Assembly: GCA_922989275.2 (NCBI GenBank)
Contig: OV277871.1
Span: 3,906,001 to 3,970,000 of the forward strand
Direction of reading: 5' to 3'
From: Gari tellinella
Lineage: Eukaryota; Mollusca; Bivalvia; Cardiida; Psammobiidae
DNA length: 64,000 nt
Part shown: positions 8,901 through 17,476 of the stretch, piece by piece
Position numbering within the stretch: position 1 is the stretch's first letter
Layout of the letters: the number at the start of each line of letters is the position of its first letter
Program-made: the position numbers and the translations under genes
Notes under the pieces: generated by a model
Databases searched by the model: none
What the model was told of the DNA's origin: nothing
Seen by the model: only the letters and a program-made list of their open reading frames with translations

Positions 8901-11831
8901 TGTTCAAGACAGGTGTTTGCTTAAAGCAAGCTTGAAGTAAAGTAGAAACTCCTGAAGGAGATTTCTGCTTTACTTTCAACCTGATTAAAGCATCCACCTG
9001 TCAGAAAGTGGTCTCTGTGGCCGAGTGATTATTGTAAAGGTGTCAAAAAGTGCTCCTTTGAGGGTAAACCGATATTAAACTTACCCATATTTCAAAATTA
9101 AAACATGGCTTAGGCATGTTTTAACTTTAAAATTCTGATATGACTGTCTTAATCGAGATTGATTCATCAAATTTCAAACAAAAATATACAGATAGGATTG
9201 ACTTCGAGGTCTCACTGTGTCGGGATTGCGTAACATCGTGCGACGTCGTGGCGCGACCGCCAATACGTCGCGCGTCGTTACGTCATATACATATAAACAT
9301 GTTTGAGAATCAGAGTGGTAGTTAGAGTTAACGAAGAAGATTGTGAATTAAAGAGTAAAGATTTGGAGAAGTTTCAGAGTCATCATTCACCCGACACACT
9401 GTATTTGCCTAGTCCGAAAGTGTTGTGCTTCTAAGGAGGTTTTACTATATCGGTTCTTTGTTTTATCAGATATGGAAGATGAAGATGCTATCCCTCCAAC
9501 TCCTCAAAGGCAGGCAAAGCCTGAGCCTGAAAAAACAACAAAGGAAGACTCTCCAGAGGTGGAGGTAGTTAAAACAGAGAAGCCAAAGAAGACTTCTCCA
9601 GCTAAAGAGTCTGTGAAAGCAGAGAAGCCAAAGAGGACTTCTCCGGCTAAAGAGTCTGCTACAAAATCGAATACTGGTGAAAGAAAGAGAAAAAGAACTA
9701 AAAAACAAGTGCAAAAAACTTACATGGACAAAGATGGATTCATGGGTGAGTAAATATAATTCAGCTTCTCATGAACCAATGAATATGGGAAAGGAAGTGG
9801 GGGTGGTGACTAGCATTTTAAATCTAAATCAGATTCAGACAGGTATTTGTTTAATGCAGAACAACAGTAATTCAGAAAGCATCTGTTTTAGCTTCTTCGT
9901 ACTGTTGTTCCGGGGTTTTCTGTATCCGCTCCCCTCTCTCTGGGGCATTGAATTAACCCTTAAATCAGATGGCAAAAACAGACATTAACAAACCATTTAT
10001 TTTATACATACATGTATAGCTTTTTTTTTGTGACAGGCATGTTTGAGGGGTTATAAATCACCTTTAGTTATGATTATTATATAGTTTGCTATTGTTGTGT
10101 ACAGTTACAGAGAAGGCATGGGAGACTGACTCTACGGACGCATCAGAGGCTGAGGAACCTGTGAAGAAAGCTGCTAAAGAACCTGCTAAACCATCAGCTC
10201 AGACCAAGGTACAGTCGAAAATTGATACTTCGAACTGGCGTTAGTTCGAACATACCATTTTTTTAAAGTTAAAACGTGGCTCAGCCATGTTTATACCCCC
10301 ACCACTAGTGGAGGGGGGGGGGGGGGGGGCTATATAGGAAACGCCTTGTCAGTCCCTCCGTGCGTCACGTTTTTCCAGGACATTTGCCTTTTTCTTGAAA
10401 AATGTTTATTATACCATCTTCAAACTTGGTATACATTATCAATGTTATTTGGGGACACTCATTTACAGGTTTCATAACTCTTGCACCGAATTTGACAGAA
10501 TTATGTCTCTTAATTGAGTTTTTTCTTTGGACATGCCATTTTCTTGAAAACTATTCATATTGTCTTTAAACTTGGTACACATTATTAGTGCTGTACTGTG
10601 AGACTTTTCTTCAAGTGTGACAGCTCTTGCATAAAATTTGACAGAATTATGCCCCTTTTCAACTTGAAATTTAGTTCCTTAATATGCATGTATTATTCTT
10701 TCTACATGTCATTGTGCTGTTTGTGACAGGTCAGTTTGGAGTGGGGGTATCAATAACCTTTAGTGATAGCTCTAGTTTAACTTTAAAATAGGGATATGTT
10801 TGACATAAGCGAGATCGATTTATCGAAATTCAACTTATGAAATACTGGTACGATTGATTTAAGCAGGTTTGAAGTATCGAGTTTTGACTGTAATTGTTAG
10901 AATGCCTCCTCTCCGACACCGTTTAACCCCTTCATTCTTAATGACGCAATAGATCGCGTTTGCAAACAGAGCGTCTGATTAGGACCCAAACTGTTTGACA
11001 CTCTTATTGATATTTATTAAGTCATACAACCATAAATCTAGCTTTGAAACATGTCTTGCAGACAACAGTACTGAAGCAAACGACAATAAAGCGGTGAGGG
11101 GGTAAAAATCTCCCGAATATTTTGATCATGAAACGAATGACCCTTGACTCTGTTGACAACCCTTTACACCTTTTATTAATTCCTGTGCTGAACAAAATAG
11201 TTCCACTTAAACAGTAACACATATGCACCATAAATAATACTTCCTATATCCTAGCAGTTGATAGCTTAAAGCAGGTGGAAAGTAAAGCAGAATACTCCTT
11301 AAGGAGCTTTACTTTCAACCTCCTAAATGCCTAAAGACAAGTGTCAAACAGTTTGGACCCTGATCAGACGCCATGTTTGGACCCTGATCAGACACTCATT
11401 TTTAAGTCGAAGTACCTTAAATTTTAATAAGAGACATAAAAGCAGACGAAATTTCTTTAAAATTGATGACGTCATGGTACTGAAGGCAGAGTCCCAGATA
11501 AGGGGAGTATTTCAAAAACTAAATTCTTTATTCTGCATTAAACCCTATGGCGTCACTACTCATTAGAATCGTCTCTTCGAGACCATTCTACTGAGTAGTT
11601 ACACCATAGGATTTGGTGCTGGAATTAGTGAGAAAATGTCTGATTTGTTCAGTTTACTCCTCTTATCTGGAGCCCTGTGAAGGGGTTAAATGCTAAGAGC
11701 CTTGAAGGTTGAATCATGTTGTGGTTTATTTGCAGGGTAAGAAATCACCCCAGAAGAAACCATCACCAGGAAAGAAGGGAGCAGCTAGCGGAAAACAGAC
11801 CTCATTGACGTCATTCTTCAAGAAATCTTGA
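2970..11831 (+). CDS. POLD3: DNA polymerase delta subunit 3 (p66/p68), 3' part of gene
   Basis: Accessory subunit of DNA polymerases delta and zeta in the nucleus; it links the polymerase to PCNA and to REV1. Nine coding exons join in frame with GT-AG sites: 2970-3034, 4734-4830, 5786-5944, 6842-6908, 7109-7243, 8109-8186, 9470-9745, 10105-10208 and 11736-11831 (1077 nt, 358 aa plus TGA). Seen: exons 1-2 resemble the end of the human folded domain (KYSSIQYERAVLR, compare human KFSAIQCAAAVPR); SAIASMFSK and GGMMANFF in exons 3-4 match human motifs; RRRIK plus an acidic run in exon 6; KTYMDKDGF and VTEKAWETDS in exons 7-8; QTSLTSFF at the C-terminus. The folded N-terminal part (about 130 residues in human) lies upstream of the window. 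The remainder is a Lys/Ser/Pro/Glu-rich disordered tail, as in the family. Every intron carries MITEs. Identification is firm; exact borders rest on consensus sites and phase. Confidence 0.93.
3298..3410. repeat. Truncated hAT-like MITE
   Basis: Left end CAGGGCTCCAGATAAGATTG, then the central inverted pair ending in ACACCATAGGGTTTT. The right third is missing and a half copy of the AAGCAGG family follows at once. Confidence 0.6.
3412..3564. repeat. Half copy of AAGCAGG-core MITE
   Basis: Begins TTAACCCATTACGTC and runs through the arm to the core GCAGATTGAAAGTAAAGC, stopping at the centre; the second arm is absent. Confidence 0.6.
3660..3939 (+). mobile_element. tRNA-derived SINE with target-site duplication
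   Basis: 280-bp retroposon. The head carries a pol III A box (TGGCCTAGTGG at 3673-3683) and B box (GGTACGAATCC at 3720-3730). The body (GGAAGCCTTCCAGCTGGC, GGTCGGTGGTTCTACCCAG, GGGGTCTTCCTCCACC) resembles the central part shared by bivalve MetaSINE-type families. The tail is ATCAAA/CAAAT-rich. A 10-bp direct repeat TCCATAGTTA at 3650-3659 and 3940-3949 marks both borders. It lies in a POLD3 intron in sense orientation. Family name is from memory. Confidence 0.88.
4373..4624. repeat. AAGCAGG-core palindromic MITE, full length
   Basis: TTAACCCATTACCCCATAG at the left and TATGGGGAAATGGGTTAA at the right, with a symmetric interior. About 250 bp, no coding capacity. Lies in the POLD3 intron upstream of the exon at 4734. 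Confidence 0.75.
4852..5215. repeat. Composite repeat: old repeat with a nested TA-flanked MITE
   Basis: A CAGTGG...CTACTG palindrome (4904-5124) with core GCGTCTGATC sits inside flanks (GATGGCCATCGATTGCGAGT on the left; ACGCTGCACATGGGGC and AACACGCTACAG on the right) that recur round the same MITE at 12317-12650. The unit therefore spread after the MITE entered it. Confidence 0.7.
5308..5506. repeat. Diverged AAGCAGG-core MITE
   Basis: Symmetric arms round CTGAAAGTAAAGCAGAATGC and its complement. The ends are degraded. Confidence 0.55.
5593..5642. repeat. Perfect 50-bp palindrome
   Basis: GCAACAGAATTGCAGAAAGC followed by a CTCCCTAAGGAG centre and the exact complement of the left arm. It would fold as a 25-bp stem with almost no loop. 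It lies in a POLD3 intron and matches no other family in the window except for the AGAAAGCTCC core style. Confidence 0.75.
6530..6735. repeat. AAGCAGG-core MITE, centre partly deleted
   Basis: Arms TTACTCCATAG... and ...CTATGGAGTAATGGGTTAA with one copy of the CTTTACTTTCAACCTGC core. Half of the central hairpin is lost. Confidence 0.55.
6842..6908 (+). CDS. POLD3: POLD3 exon with REV1-interacting (FF) motif
   Basis: Short exon of 67 nt, phase 0 in and phase 1 out, encoding a Gly/Lys-rich linker and then MMANFFSKQP. Human POLD3 has NMMSNFFGKA at the matching place, and an FF motif there is the reported REV1 C-terminal-domain binding site (RIR). Conservation of the two Phe residues (124 and 125 of the visible protein) suggests the translesion-synthesis contact is kept. 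The acceptor is ctccag and the donor gtacgt. Confidence 0.85.
7462..7796. repeat. AAGCAGG-core MITE, longest intact palindrome
   Basis: 335-bp inverted repeat from TTAACCCATTTCCCC to GGGGAAATGGGTTAA. The core pairs AAGCAGGCTGAAAGTAAAG with CTTTACTTTCAGCCTGCTT. Sits in the POLD3 intron before the exon at 8109; the best template for the family. Confidence 0.8.
7826..8033. repeat. MITE of CGAGTATACTCGTC family (diverged)
   Basis: Contains CCCTAGTGATGAGTATACTC and AAACAGTGTAGACCCAGATC followed by GGTCTGTACTGTTTTG. Ends in a TTAA-type junction. Relatives start at 21391, 42893, 47150, 51408, 55846 and 59200. Confidence 0.55.
8305..8371. repeat. AAACAGTTTGGAT palindromic core
   Basis: 67-bp near-perfect palindrome: GCAAACAGTTTGGATC...AGACGCCGCG and its complement. 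The same hairpin, with other central bases, is embedded in several different MITE families here. It starts about 120 bp downstream of the POLD3 exon that ends at 8186. Confidence 0.8.
8421..8642. repeat. AAGCAGG-core MITE
   Basis: Arms from TAATGCACTATCCCATAG to TTATGGGGTAATGC round the AAGCAGG/CCTGCTT hairpin. Confidence 0.65.
8877..9062. repeat. Diverged AAGCAGG-core MITE
   Basis: CGTTACCTCC...GCTTAAAGCAAGCTTGAAG, the central CTCCTGAAGGAG, and a degraded right arm ending GAGGGTAAACC. Confidence 0.55.
9205..9290. other. CpG-rich patch in POLD3 intron
   Basis: An AT-rich intron holds an island with many CG dinucleotides (GTGCGACGTCGTGGCGCGAC, TACGTCGCGCGTCGTTACG), followed by a TATA-like CATATAAACATG. 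It could be part of an inserted element, such as an LTR-type promoter, but no paired ends were found. Function unknown. Confidence 0.35.
9470..9745 (+). CDS. POLD3: POLD3 longest exon, with internal 45-bp duplication
   Basis: Exon of 276 nt encoding an acidic start (MEDEDAIPPTP), a Lys/Pro/Ser-rich part, a basic cluster (ERKRKRTKK, likely a nuclear localisation signal) and KTYMDKDGF. Positions 9568-9612 and 9613-9657 are two tandem 45-nt units encoding VKTEKPKKTSPAKES and VKAEKPKRTSPAKES, so the disordered tail has grown by in-frame duplication. Each unit has a TSP site, a possible proline-directed kinase target (inference). Confidence 0.88.
10212..10890. mobile_element. TA-flanked MITE across POLD3 donor, split by another insertion
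   Basis: Left end CAGTCGAAAATTGATACTTC, right end GAAGTATCGAGTTTTGACTG, with TA at 10210-10211 and 10891-10892, as for Tc1/mariner-type MITEs. The left TA lies inside the 5' splice site GTACAG that follows the exon ending at 10208. The arms (AAAGTTAAAACGTGGCTCAG) are interrupted at about 10294-10745 by a stem-loop-headed repeat with a long G run. A clean copy of the same family is at 16546-16723. Confidence 0.75.
10294..10745 (+). repeat. Stem-loop-headed repeat with G tract
   Basis: Starts TACCCCCACCACTAGTGG, continues into a run of about 18 G, then GCTATATAGGAAACGCC, GTCCCTCCGTGCGTCACG and two internal near-repeats (TTTTCTTGAAAA, TTGTCTTTAAACTTGG). Same design as other hairpin plus CTGTCCGTC repeats of the window. 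Nested in the MITE 10212-10890. Confidence 0.55.
11342..11690. repeat. GACGTCAT-type repeat with a nested hAT-like MITE
   Basis: Carries GTCAAACAGTTTGGACCCTG, AATAAGAGACATAAAAGCAG and GATGACGTCATGG, the signature of a family also at 41690, 45250, 45566, 49065 and 57738. A hAT-like MITE (11487-11677) is inserted near its right end, splitting CACTGAAGGGGTTAA; TGAAGG is repeated on both sides. Confidence 0.65.
11487..11677. mobile_element. hAT-like MITE nested in older repeat
   Basis: CAGAGTCCCAGATAAGGGG to CTCTTATCTGGAGCCCTG with the usual centre. Flanks ACTGAAGG and TGAAGGGG share six bases, a decayed target duplication. Lies about 58 bp before the last POLD3 exon. Confidence 0.72.
11736..11831 (+). 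CDS. POLD3: POLD3 terminal exon with C-terminal PIP box
   Basis: Last coding exon after acceptor tttgcag: 31 codons and TGA. The Lys-rich stretch ends in QTSLTSFFKKS, fitting the PCNA-interacting consensus Q-x-x-(L/I/M)-x-x-F-F. Human POLD3 ends in QVSITGFFQRK at the same place. A convincing polyadenylation site was not located downstream. Confidence 0.92.
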   Translation, partial: GKKSPQKKPSPGKKGAASGKQTSLTSFFKKS

Positions 11832-11870
11832 AAACACTGGTTTGGTGAAATCTCAAAGCTTATAATACAG

Positions 11871-12057
11871 GGTCCATGCTTATAAAGCGTTTGAATTGAG
11901 TCTGAAATCATTTTCAAGCATTTGATTTGTCAGATTTGAGCCTCGGTCCATGCTTATGAATGGTTTGAATTGAGTCTGAAATTGTTCTCAAACCTGACCA
12001 ATCAAATGCTTGAGAACGCACTCAGACTCAACTCAAACGCTTTATAAGTGCTGGGCC
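11871..12057. repeat. Inverted and direct repeat cluster after POLD3
   Basis: GGTCCATGCTTATAAAGCG and GGTCCATGCTTATGAATGG are direct copies, and the second half (CTCAAACGCTTTATAAG) is their inverse. Starts 40 bp after the POLD3 stop, so it probably lies in the 3' UTR or just past it. Confidence 0.6.
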
Positions 12058-12316
12058 AGTTAAGTTTAACTCAATAACTCAATTTCCTTTGGCCAAATAT
12101 ACCTGTATTTCAAAGGTTTGCTACGTTTTAACTTTTGATACAGGTATTTACGACTTTAATGAATTTGAGTATTGTTCAAGTCGAATATACAGTAAATCTT
12201 GCATTTATTCCACCACCATTTGAAGTAGCATCGAGATATCGGAAGACAGATGACTCCTTAATGGAGGATGAAAATATTGCAGAAAGCTCCTATTGAACCA
12301 TTGAACAATGATGAGT

Positions 12317-12650
12317 TCAGTAAAGAAATCGATGGCCATCGATTGCGAGTTGGCTACCGGTCTGAAATACAGTGGAAAAACATAATTCTTTCGTTCAAAT
12401 GCATTGCATTGAAATATAGGAAATGACAACTTTTTGACAATTCAGACTACCAGTTTAATCTGAGTGGATAACAGTTTGGAGCCTGATCAGACGCTGGGTT
12501 ACCCAGCGTCTGATCTGGCTCCAAACTGTTTGGAATGAAAATAATAGTTTAAGCGTAACCGGGGTTATATGGAAAGAAAACGTTTCTCTACTGTACTCTT
12601 CACGCTGCACAAGGGGCACAGACTGTCACTGAACACGCTACAGTAGTATT
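12317..12650. repeat. Second copy of composite repeat with nested MITE
   Basis: Flanks GATGGCCATCGATTGCGAGT and CACGCTGCACAAGGGGC enclose a CAGTGG...CTACTG palindrome (12370-12593), as at 4852-5215. Confidence 0.7.
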
Positions 12651-12862
12651 CCATTGAGTTGTTACTTTATACAAGATTTTCTGTACATGATTCAGCTTTG
12701 TTTTAGCTTTAGAATATCTGTATGTTCGACATGAGCAGGCAAGTCAGAGATATATGGAAATGCTGAATTGTGTAGATAAAAATGAATTTATTAACAAAAT
12801 TACATTGATATTAGTGCTAAAATTATGCAGCTTGGGAAATAGTTACAGCATAAGAGCTCCTC

Positions 12863-13062
12863 GGGCCCGTTTTATGAAACGTCGTACGACAAAAATAGTC
12901 ATAAGTCAGATTCTAAAATTATCAATAATTATTTATTTCTCCATCTAATCCTGTCTTGTGACAGATCTTTGGAATCGTCTTGAAAAGACAATTCCAAAGA
13001 GATGTCACAAGACAGGATTAGATGGAGAAATAAGAAATTAGATGTATTTTAAAGTTTTGACT
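12863..13062. repeat. GGGCCCGTTT-family MITE, right end lost
   Basis: GGCCCGTTTTATGAAACGTC, the TCGTACGAC arm and the intact AAGAGATGTCACAAGACAGG centre. The right end fuses with a fragment of the hAT-like family (to about 13200). Confidence 0.7.
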
Positions 13063-13211
13063 CCTCTAAACCCTATTTTGTTACAATCATTAGAATCATC
13101 TCGAAGAGACGACTCTAATGAGTGGTCACAACATAGGGTTTAGTGCAGAAATAAGAAAGTTAGTATTTGAAATATTTCTCCTCCAGATGAGGATGGATAA
13201 ACTGATTTGAT

Positions 13212-13275
13212 TGATTGATTGAGTTGGGTTTTACGGCACCGCGACACATGAAATGATCATATGGCGCCGATGGAT
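13212..13275. repeat. SINE tail fragment
   Basis: GATTGATTGAGTTGGGTTTTACGGC...CACATGAAATGATCATATGG is also found, diverged, at 29850-29915 and 56720-56775. Looks like the 3' part of a SINE; no pol III boxes visible here. Confidence 0.4.
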
Positions 13276-13491
13276 AAACTGAACATTTGTAACATGTTCT
13301 CATCTATGTCTCCTCTCTCTCTTAGGGATACAAAGGTTTACAAGAGTCAACAAAGTTATGTAGTAAATTGTATTTATTTAGTTACCTTACCAACTTGCAT
13401 ATACATTAATGATTGACTTTGATATGTTTGATTCAGACTCACCAGACACTTGACAAAATAAAGATCAAGCATCCCTGTGACAAAGCAGTCA

Positions 13492-13730
13492 GGGGCCTGT
13501 CTTACGAAATGTTGTACGACAAAAACGGTCTTAAGTCAAAACTTTAAAATACATATAATTTCAGATTTCTCAATCTAATCCTGTCTTGTGACATCTCTTT
13601 GGAATCGTTTTGAAAAGATGATTCCAAAGAGATGTCACTAGACAGAATTAGATGGAGAAATAAATAATAATTGAGAATTTTAGAATCTGACTTACAACAA
13701 TTTTCATCGTACGACGTTTGTTAAGACTGG
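13492..13730. repeat. GGGCCCGTTT-family MITE
   Basis: GGGGCCTGTCTTACGAAATG to ACGTTTGTTAAGACTGG, about 240 bp, with the inverted GATGTCACTAGACAG centre. Confidence 0.7.
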
Positions 13731-13770
13731 TTCCAAAGTATTGTCAAGACATTGTTTATGTTAACTTTTT

Positions 13771-15417
13771 AGCTCACCTGGCACGAAGTGCCAAGGTGAG
13801 CTTTTAGGATCGCTGAATGTCCGTCGTCTGTCCGTCCGTCTGTCTGTCCGAGCGCACGAAAGGTCCTTTGTTGGGTAGGGAGAACAATAGATTCCATTCA
13901 TTCCGTGATTGCCCTATTGTTATTGTTGGGTATTTTAGTGTACTGTTGGGTACTTTTAAACAAAAAATATACCCAACAAATGTCCAACTGTGAGAACGTC
14001 CGTTCACAATTGTTCGTTAACACTCTAGCGCCTACAAATTTCATTTGATCTTCAAGAAAAGTCATGACAATGTTTGTCTTGATGAAATCCAGGCCAAGTT
14101 TGAATGTGGGTCATGTCCGGTCAAAAACTAGGTCACTAGGTCAAATCATAGAAAAACCTTGTTAACACTCTAGAGGCTACAAATCTCAATGGATCTTAAT
14201 GAAACTTGGTCAGAATGTTTGCCTCATTGATATCTAGGTCAAGTTTGAATGTGGGTCATGTCCCGTCAAAAACTAGGTCACTAGGTCAAATCATAGAAAA
14301 ACCTTGTTAACACTCTAGAGGCTACAAATCTCAATGGATCTTAATGAAACTTATTCAGAATGTTTGCCTCATTGATATCTAGGTCAAGTTCGAATGTGGG
14401 TCATGTCCAGTCAAAAACTAGGTCACTAGGTCAAATCATAGAAAAACCTTGTTAACACTCTAGAGGCTACAAATCTCAATGGATCTTAATAAAACTTGGT
14501 CAGAATGTTTGCCTCATTGATATCTAGGTCAAGTTTGAATGTGGGTCATGTCCCGTCAAAAACTAGGTCACTAGGTCAAATCATAGAAAAACCTTGTTAA
14601 CACTAGAGGCTACAAATCTCAATGGATCTTAATGAAACTTGGTCAGAATGTTTGCCTCATTGATATCTAGGTCAGGTTCGAATGTGGGTCATGTCCGGTC
14701 AAAAACTAGGTCACTAGGTCAAATCATAGAAAAACCTTGTTAACACTCTAGAGGCTACAAATCTCAATGGATCTTAATAAAACTTGGTCAGAATGTTGCC
14801 TCATTGATATCTAGGTCAAGTTTGAATGTGGGTCATGTCCCGTCAAAAACTAGGTCACTAGGTCAAATCATAGAAAAACCTTGTTAACACTAGAGGCTAC
14901 AAATCTCAATGGATCTTTATCAAAATGTTTGTCTTGATGAAATCTAGGTCAAGTTTGAATGTGGCTTATGTCCAGTTAAAAACTAGGTCACTAGGTCAAA
15001 TCTTAGAAAAACTTTGTTAACACTCTAGAGGCAACAAATCTTATTGGATTTTAATTCAACTTAGTTAGAATGTTTGCCCAATTGATATCTAGGTCAAGTT
15101 CGAATATGGGTCATGTCGGGTCAAAAACTAGGACACTAGGCCAAATCAAAGAAAAACAGTGTTAACCCTCTAGAGTCTACAAATCTCGTTAGATCTGAAT
15201 GAAATATTTTCAGAATGTTTACCAACATCAAATCTAGGTCAAAATCAAATGTGGATTGTGTCTGGTCAAAAACTAGGTCACTAGGTCAAATTATAGAAAA
15301 ATCTTGTTAACACTCTAAATGTTGATTGTGGGTCATGTCCAGTCATAATCTAGGTCACTATAGGTTAATTTTACATGGTGAACCAGGTGAGCGATTTAGG
15401 GCCATGGTGGCCCTTGT
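13771..15417 (+). mobile_element. Stem-loop element with 145-bp tandem core (Helentron/pearl-like)
   Basis: Opens with a 32-nt hairpin, AGCTCACCTGGCACGAAGTG and complement, then GTCCGTCGTCTGTCCGTCC. A tandem array (about 14045-15375) follows, its units anchored by GTGGGTCATGTCC at 14106, 14251, 14396, 14541, 14684 and 14828, with diverged ones near 14961, 15106 and 15251. It closes with AGGTGAGCGATTTAGGGCC and a GGGCCATGGTGGCCC hairpin, then TTGT. Hairpin head, tandem core and 3' hairpin recall pearl/HINE-type non-autonomous Helentrons (inference). No coding capacity. Confidence 0.75.
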
Positions 15418-15705
15418 AATATAATGCAGATGCATCTATAGTCAAATGACAGTGTATATTACAATAAGACTTTTCTGTTATGTCCACTAAATTGTGTTTT
15501 AAATATCAGATGTTTGGCCAGGTGACTGCTCAAAGTAGGAGCTTTCAGTCTAACTTTCACCTTGCTTTAAGCTGTCACTTGTCTTTCATGCAATGAACTA
15601 GTGTTCTTTATAGTGGTCGTAATAGAGAGTTTTTACTGTAAACACTGCTTATGTTAAATTTTGTTTAATGCAGATGCATCTGTAGTCAAATGACAGTATG
15701 ATATA

Positions 15706-15951
15706 CAGTGGAGAATCTGTTATTCTTTCCCGTTTAAACGCAAACGTACGCAAACGCAAAACACTAAAACGTAGAAAATAACAACTTTTGGACAATTCTG
15801 ATATTTCATGTTTATCTTGGTGGCAAACAGTTTGGAGCCTGATCAGACGCCGGGTTACCCGGCGACTGATCTGGCTCCAAACTGTTTGTATCGGAAATAA
15901 TAGTTTTAGCGTAAACACGTTTATTGGGAAAGAATAACAGATTCGCCACTG
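15706..15951. mobile_element. TA-flanked MITE, CAGTGGAGAA family
   Basis: 246-bp palindrome with ends CAGTGGAGAATCTGTTATTC and GAATAACAGATTCGCCACTG, TA on each side, and the core GCGTCTGATC...CAAACTGTTTG in its centre. The short inverted ends and TA sites fit a Tc1/mariner-driven MITE. Confidence 0.82.
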
Positions 15952-16055
15952 TAATAGCAGAATAGTGCTACAGTGAAACCTGCGTTCAGAAACAATTCAA
16001 TCAAGAAATCCCCCCCCCCCCCCCATAGAAATACCTTGTGGTGGCTCTACCTGCT

Positions 16056-16240
16056 CAGGGCTCCAGATAAGGGGGAATACTGGTAAACTGAACAATACAA
16101 ACATTTAAGCACCAAATTCTATGGTGTTACTACTCATTAGAATCGTCTCAAAGAGACGATTGCAATGAGTAGTAACACCATAGGGTTTAATTGAGAAATA
16201 AAGATTTAAGTTTTTGAAATACTCCGCTTATCTGAAGCTT
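16056..16240. repeat. hAT-like MITE
   Basis: CAGGGCTCCAGATAAGGGGG to CGCTTATCTGAAGC, with the full central inverted pair. Confidence 0.7.
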
Positions 16241-16296
16241 TGCCTGTTCCCCATAGGAATGGCTTCTCATGCTTCTACCTTGTCCAAATAAACAGG

Positions 16297-16520
16297 GCTC
16301 TAGATAAGAGGGAGTATCCTGAACAAATCCAACATTTTCTCACTCGTACAGCACCAAATCCTATGGGAGACGATTCTAATGAGTAGTGACACATTAGGGT
16401 TTAAAGCAGAATATTTATTGATGCTGTTTGATACAGGTAGCAGCTTAAAGCAAGATGAAATGAAAGCAGAAAGCTCCTACATGAGCTTTCTGCTTTTCTT
16501 TCATCTTGCATTAAGTAACC
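16297..16520. repeat. Truncated hAT-like MITE plus AAGCA hairpin
   Basis: GGGCTCTAGATAAGAGGGAG begins a right-truncated hAT-like copy (to about 16410). From 16443 an AAGCAAGATGAAATGAAAGC hairpin with its complement follows. Confidence 0.5.
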
Positions 16521-16545
16521 ATTGACTGAAACACCTTTGGATATA

Positions 16546-16723
16546 CAGTCAAACTTCGATATCTCAAATTCGGTTATGTAGAACATACCCGTATTTTAAA
16601 GTTAAAATGTGGCTTAGCCACGTTTTAACTTTGAAACACGGGTATGCTTGACTTAACCGAGCATGAAGTAATGTAATTCATGTATCGAAATATCTGGTAG
16701 TTCGAGATAGCGAAGTTTGACTG
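16546..16723. mobile_element. TA-flanked MITE, CAGTCAAACTTCG family
   Basis: 178-bp palindrome, CAGTCAAACTTCGATATCTC to GATAGCGAAGTTTGACTG, with TA at both borders. The arms AAAGTTAAAATGTGGC and GCCACGTTTTAACTTT form the centre. Clean reference for the insertion at the POLD3 splice site (10212-10890). Confidence 0.82.
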
Positions 16724-16895
16724 TAGGTGATTTTCAAGTATGGCTATGGATGGAAGAGTTAACTATTTTCTGTACATCTTTCTTTGAATGCATTAAACTG
16801 AACACAGGTTTGACTGCAATTGGGCATTTTGAATAAAATGTGATAAAAATAAACTTTAAAGCAACAGACTTCTTGTTTTCAATGTGTTCCATTTT

Positions 16896-17460
16896 TGTGT
16901 CACCTGCTGTAGGCAGAGGTGATACTTAGTAATCACTTTTCCAGCGACTGTCCCTCCATTTGTCTGTCCGTCACGCTTTTTGTGTCACGCCTCGTAACTC
17001 CTGTTCTACCGAAGCTTTTTAAGATGAAACTTCATTTATAGAAAGAGCTTGACAAGTGGAAGTGTATTGCACAAGGGTCATGACTTGTATCAATATTGTG
17101 AGAGTTATTTCCCTTTTCATGCAGATTTCTTCTGTTTTACTGAAGATTTTGAAATGTCTTGTATGGAAAAAGAATGTTATACTGATGCTTGCTGGCAGGT
17201 AACACACGTGTTCCGAGGAACCCATTTTGTGTCGCCTGCATAGCATGGCAAGACAGTAGGGATTACTTTGTCCTCATCCTCACACTTTCTTGTCCGGAGC
17301 ATACATTGTATCTTGACAAGGGTAAGGCAAGGGGGAGCATGATATGCCCTTTACATCTTGTCAAAATGTAATATTGAGCGCATAAAATATATGTAAAAGG
17401 GCATAACTTTGAAAACATGAAGTCACAATAAAATCTATAATATATAAAAAGTCACTTCAT
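16896..17460 (+). repeat. Diverged stem-loop-headed repeat
   Basis: GTCACCTGCTGTAGGCAGAGGTGAT imperfect hairpin followed by GACTGTCCCTCCATTTGTC and TGTCACGCCTCGTAACTCC, then uncharacterised sequence with two GTCAAAATG/CATAAAAT segments. Boundaries uncertain; no gene seen. Confidence 0.4.
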
Positions 17461-17476
17461 TCCTTGGATGAATTAC

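Noticed and set aside
14045..15375. Regularly spaced repeats, considered as a CRISPR-like array
   Set aside because: Units are contiguous 145-bp tandem copies without unique spacers, in a eukaryotic mobile element.
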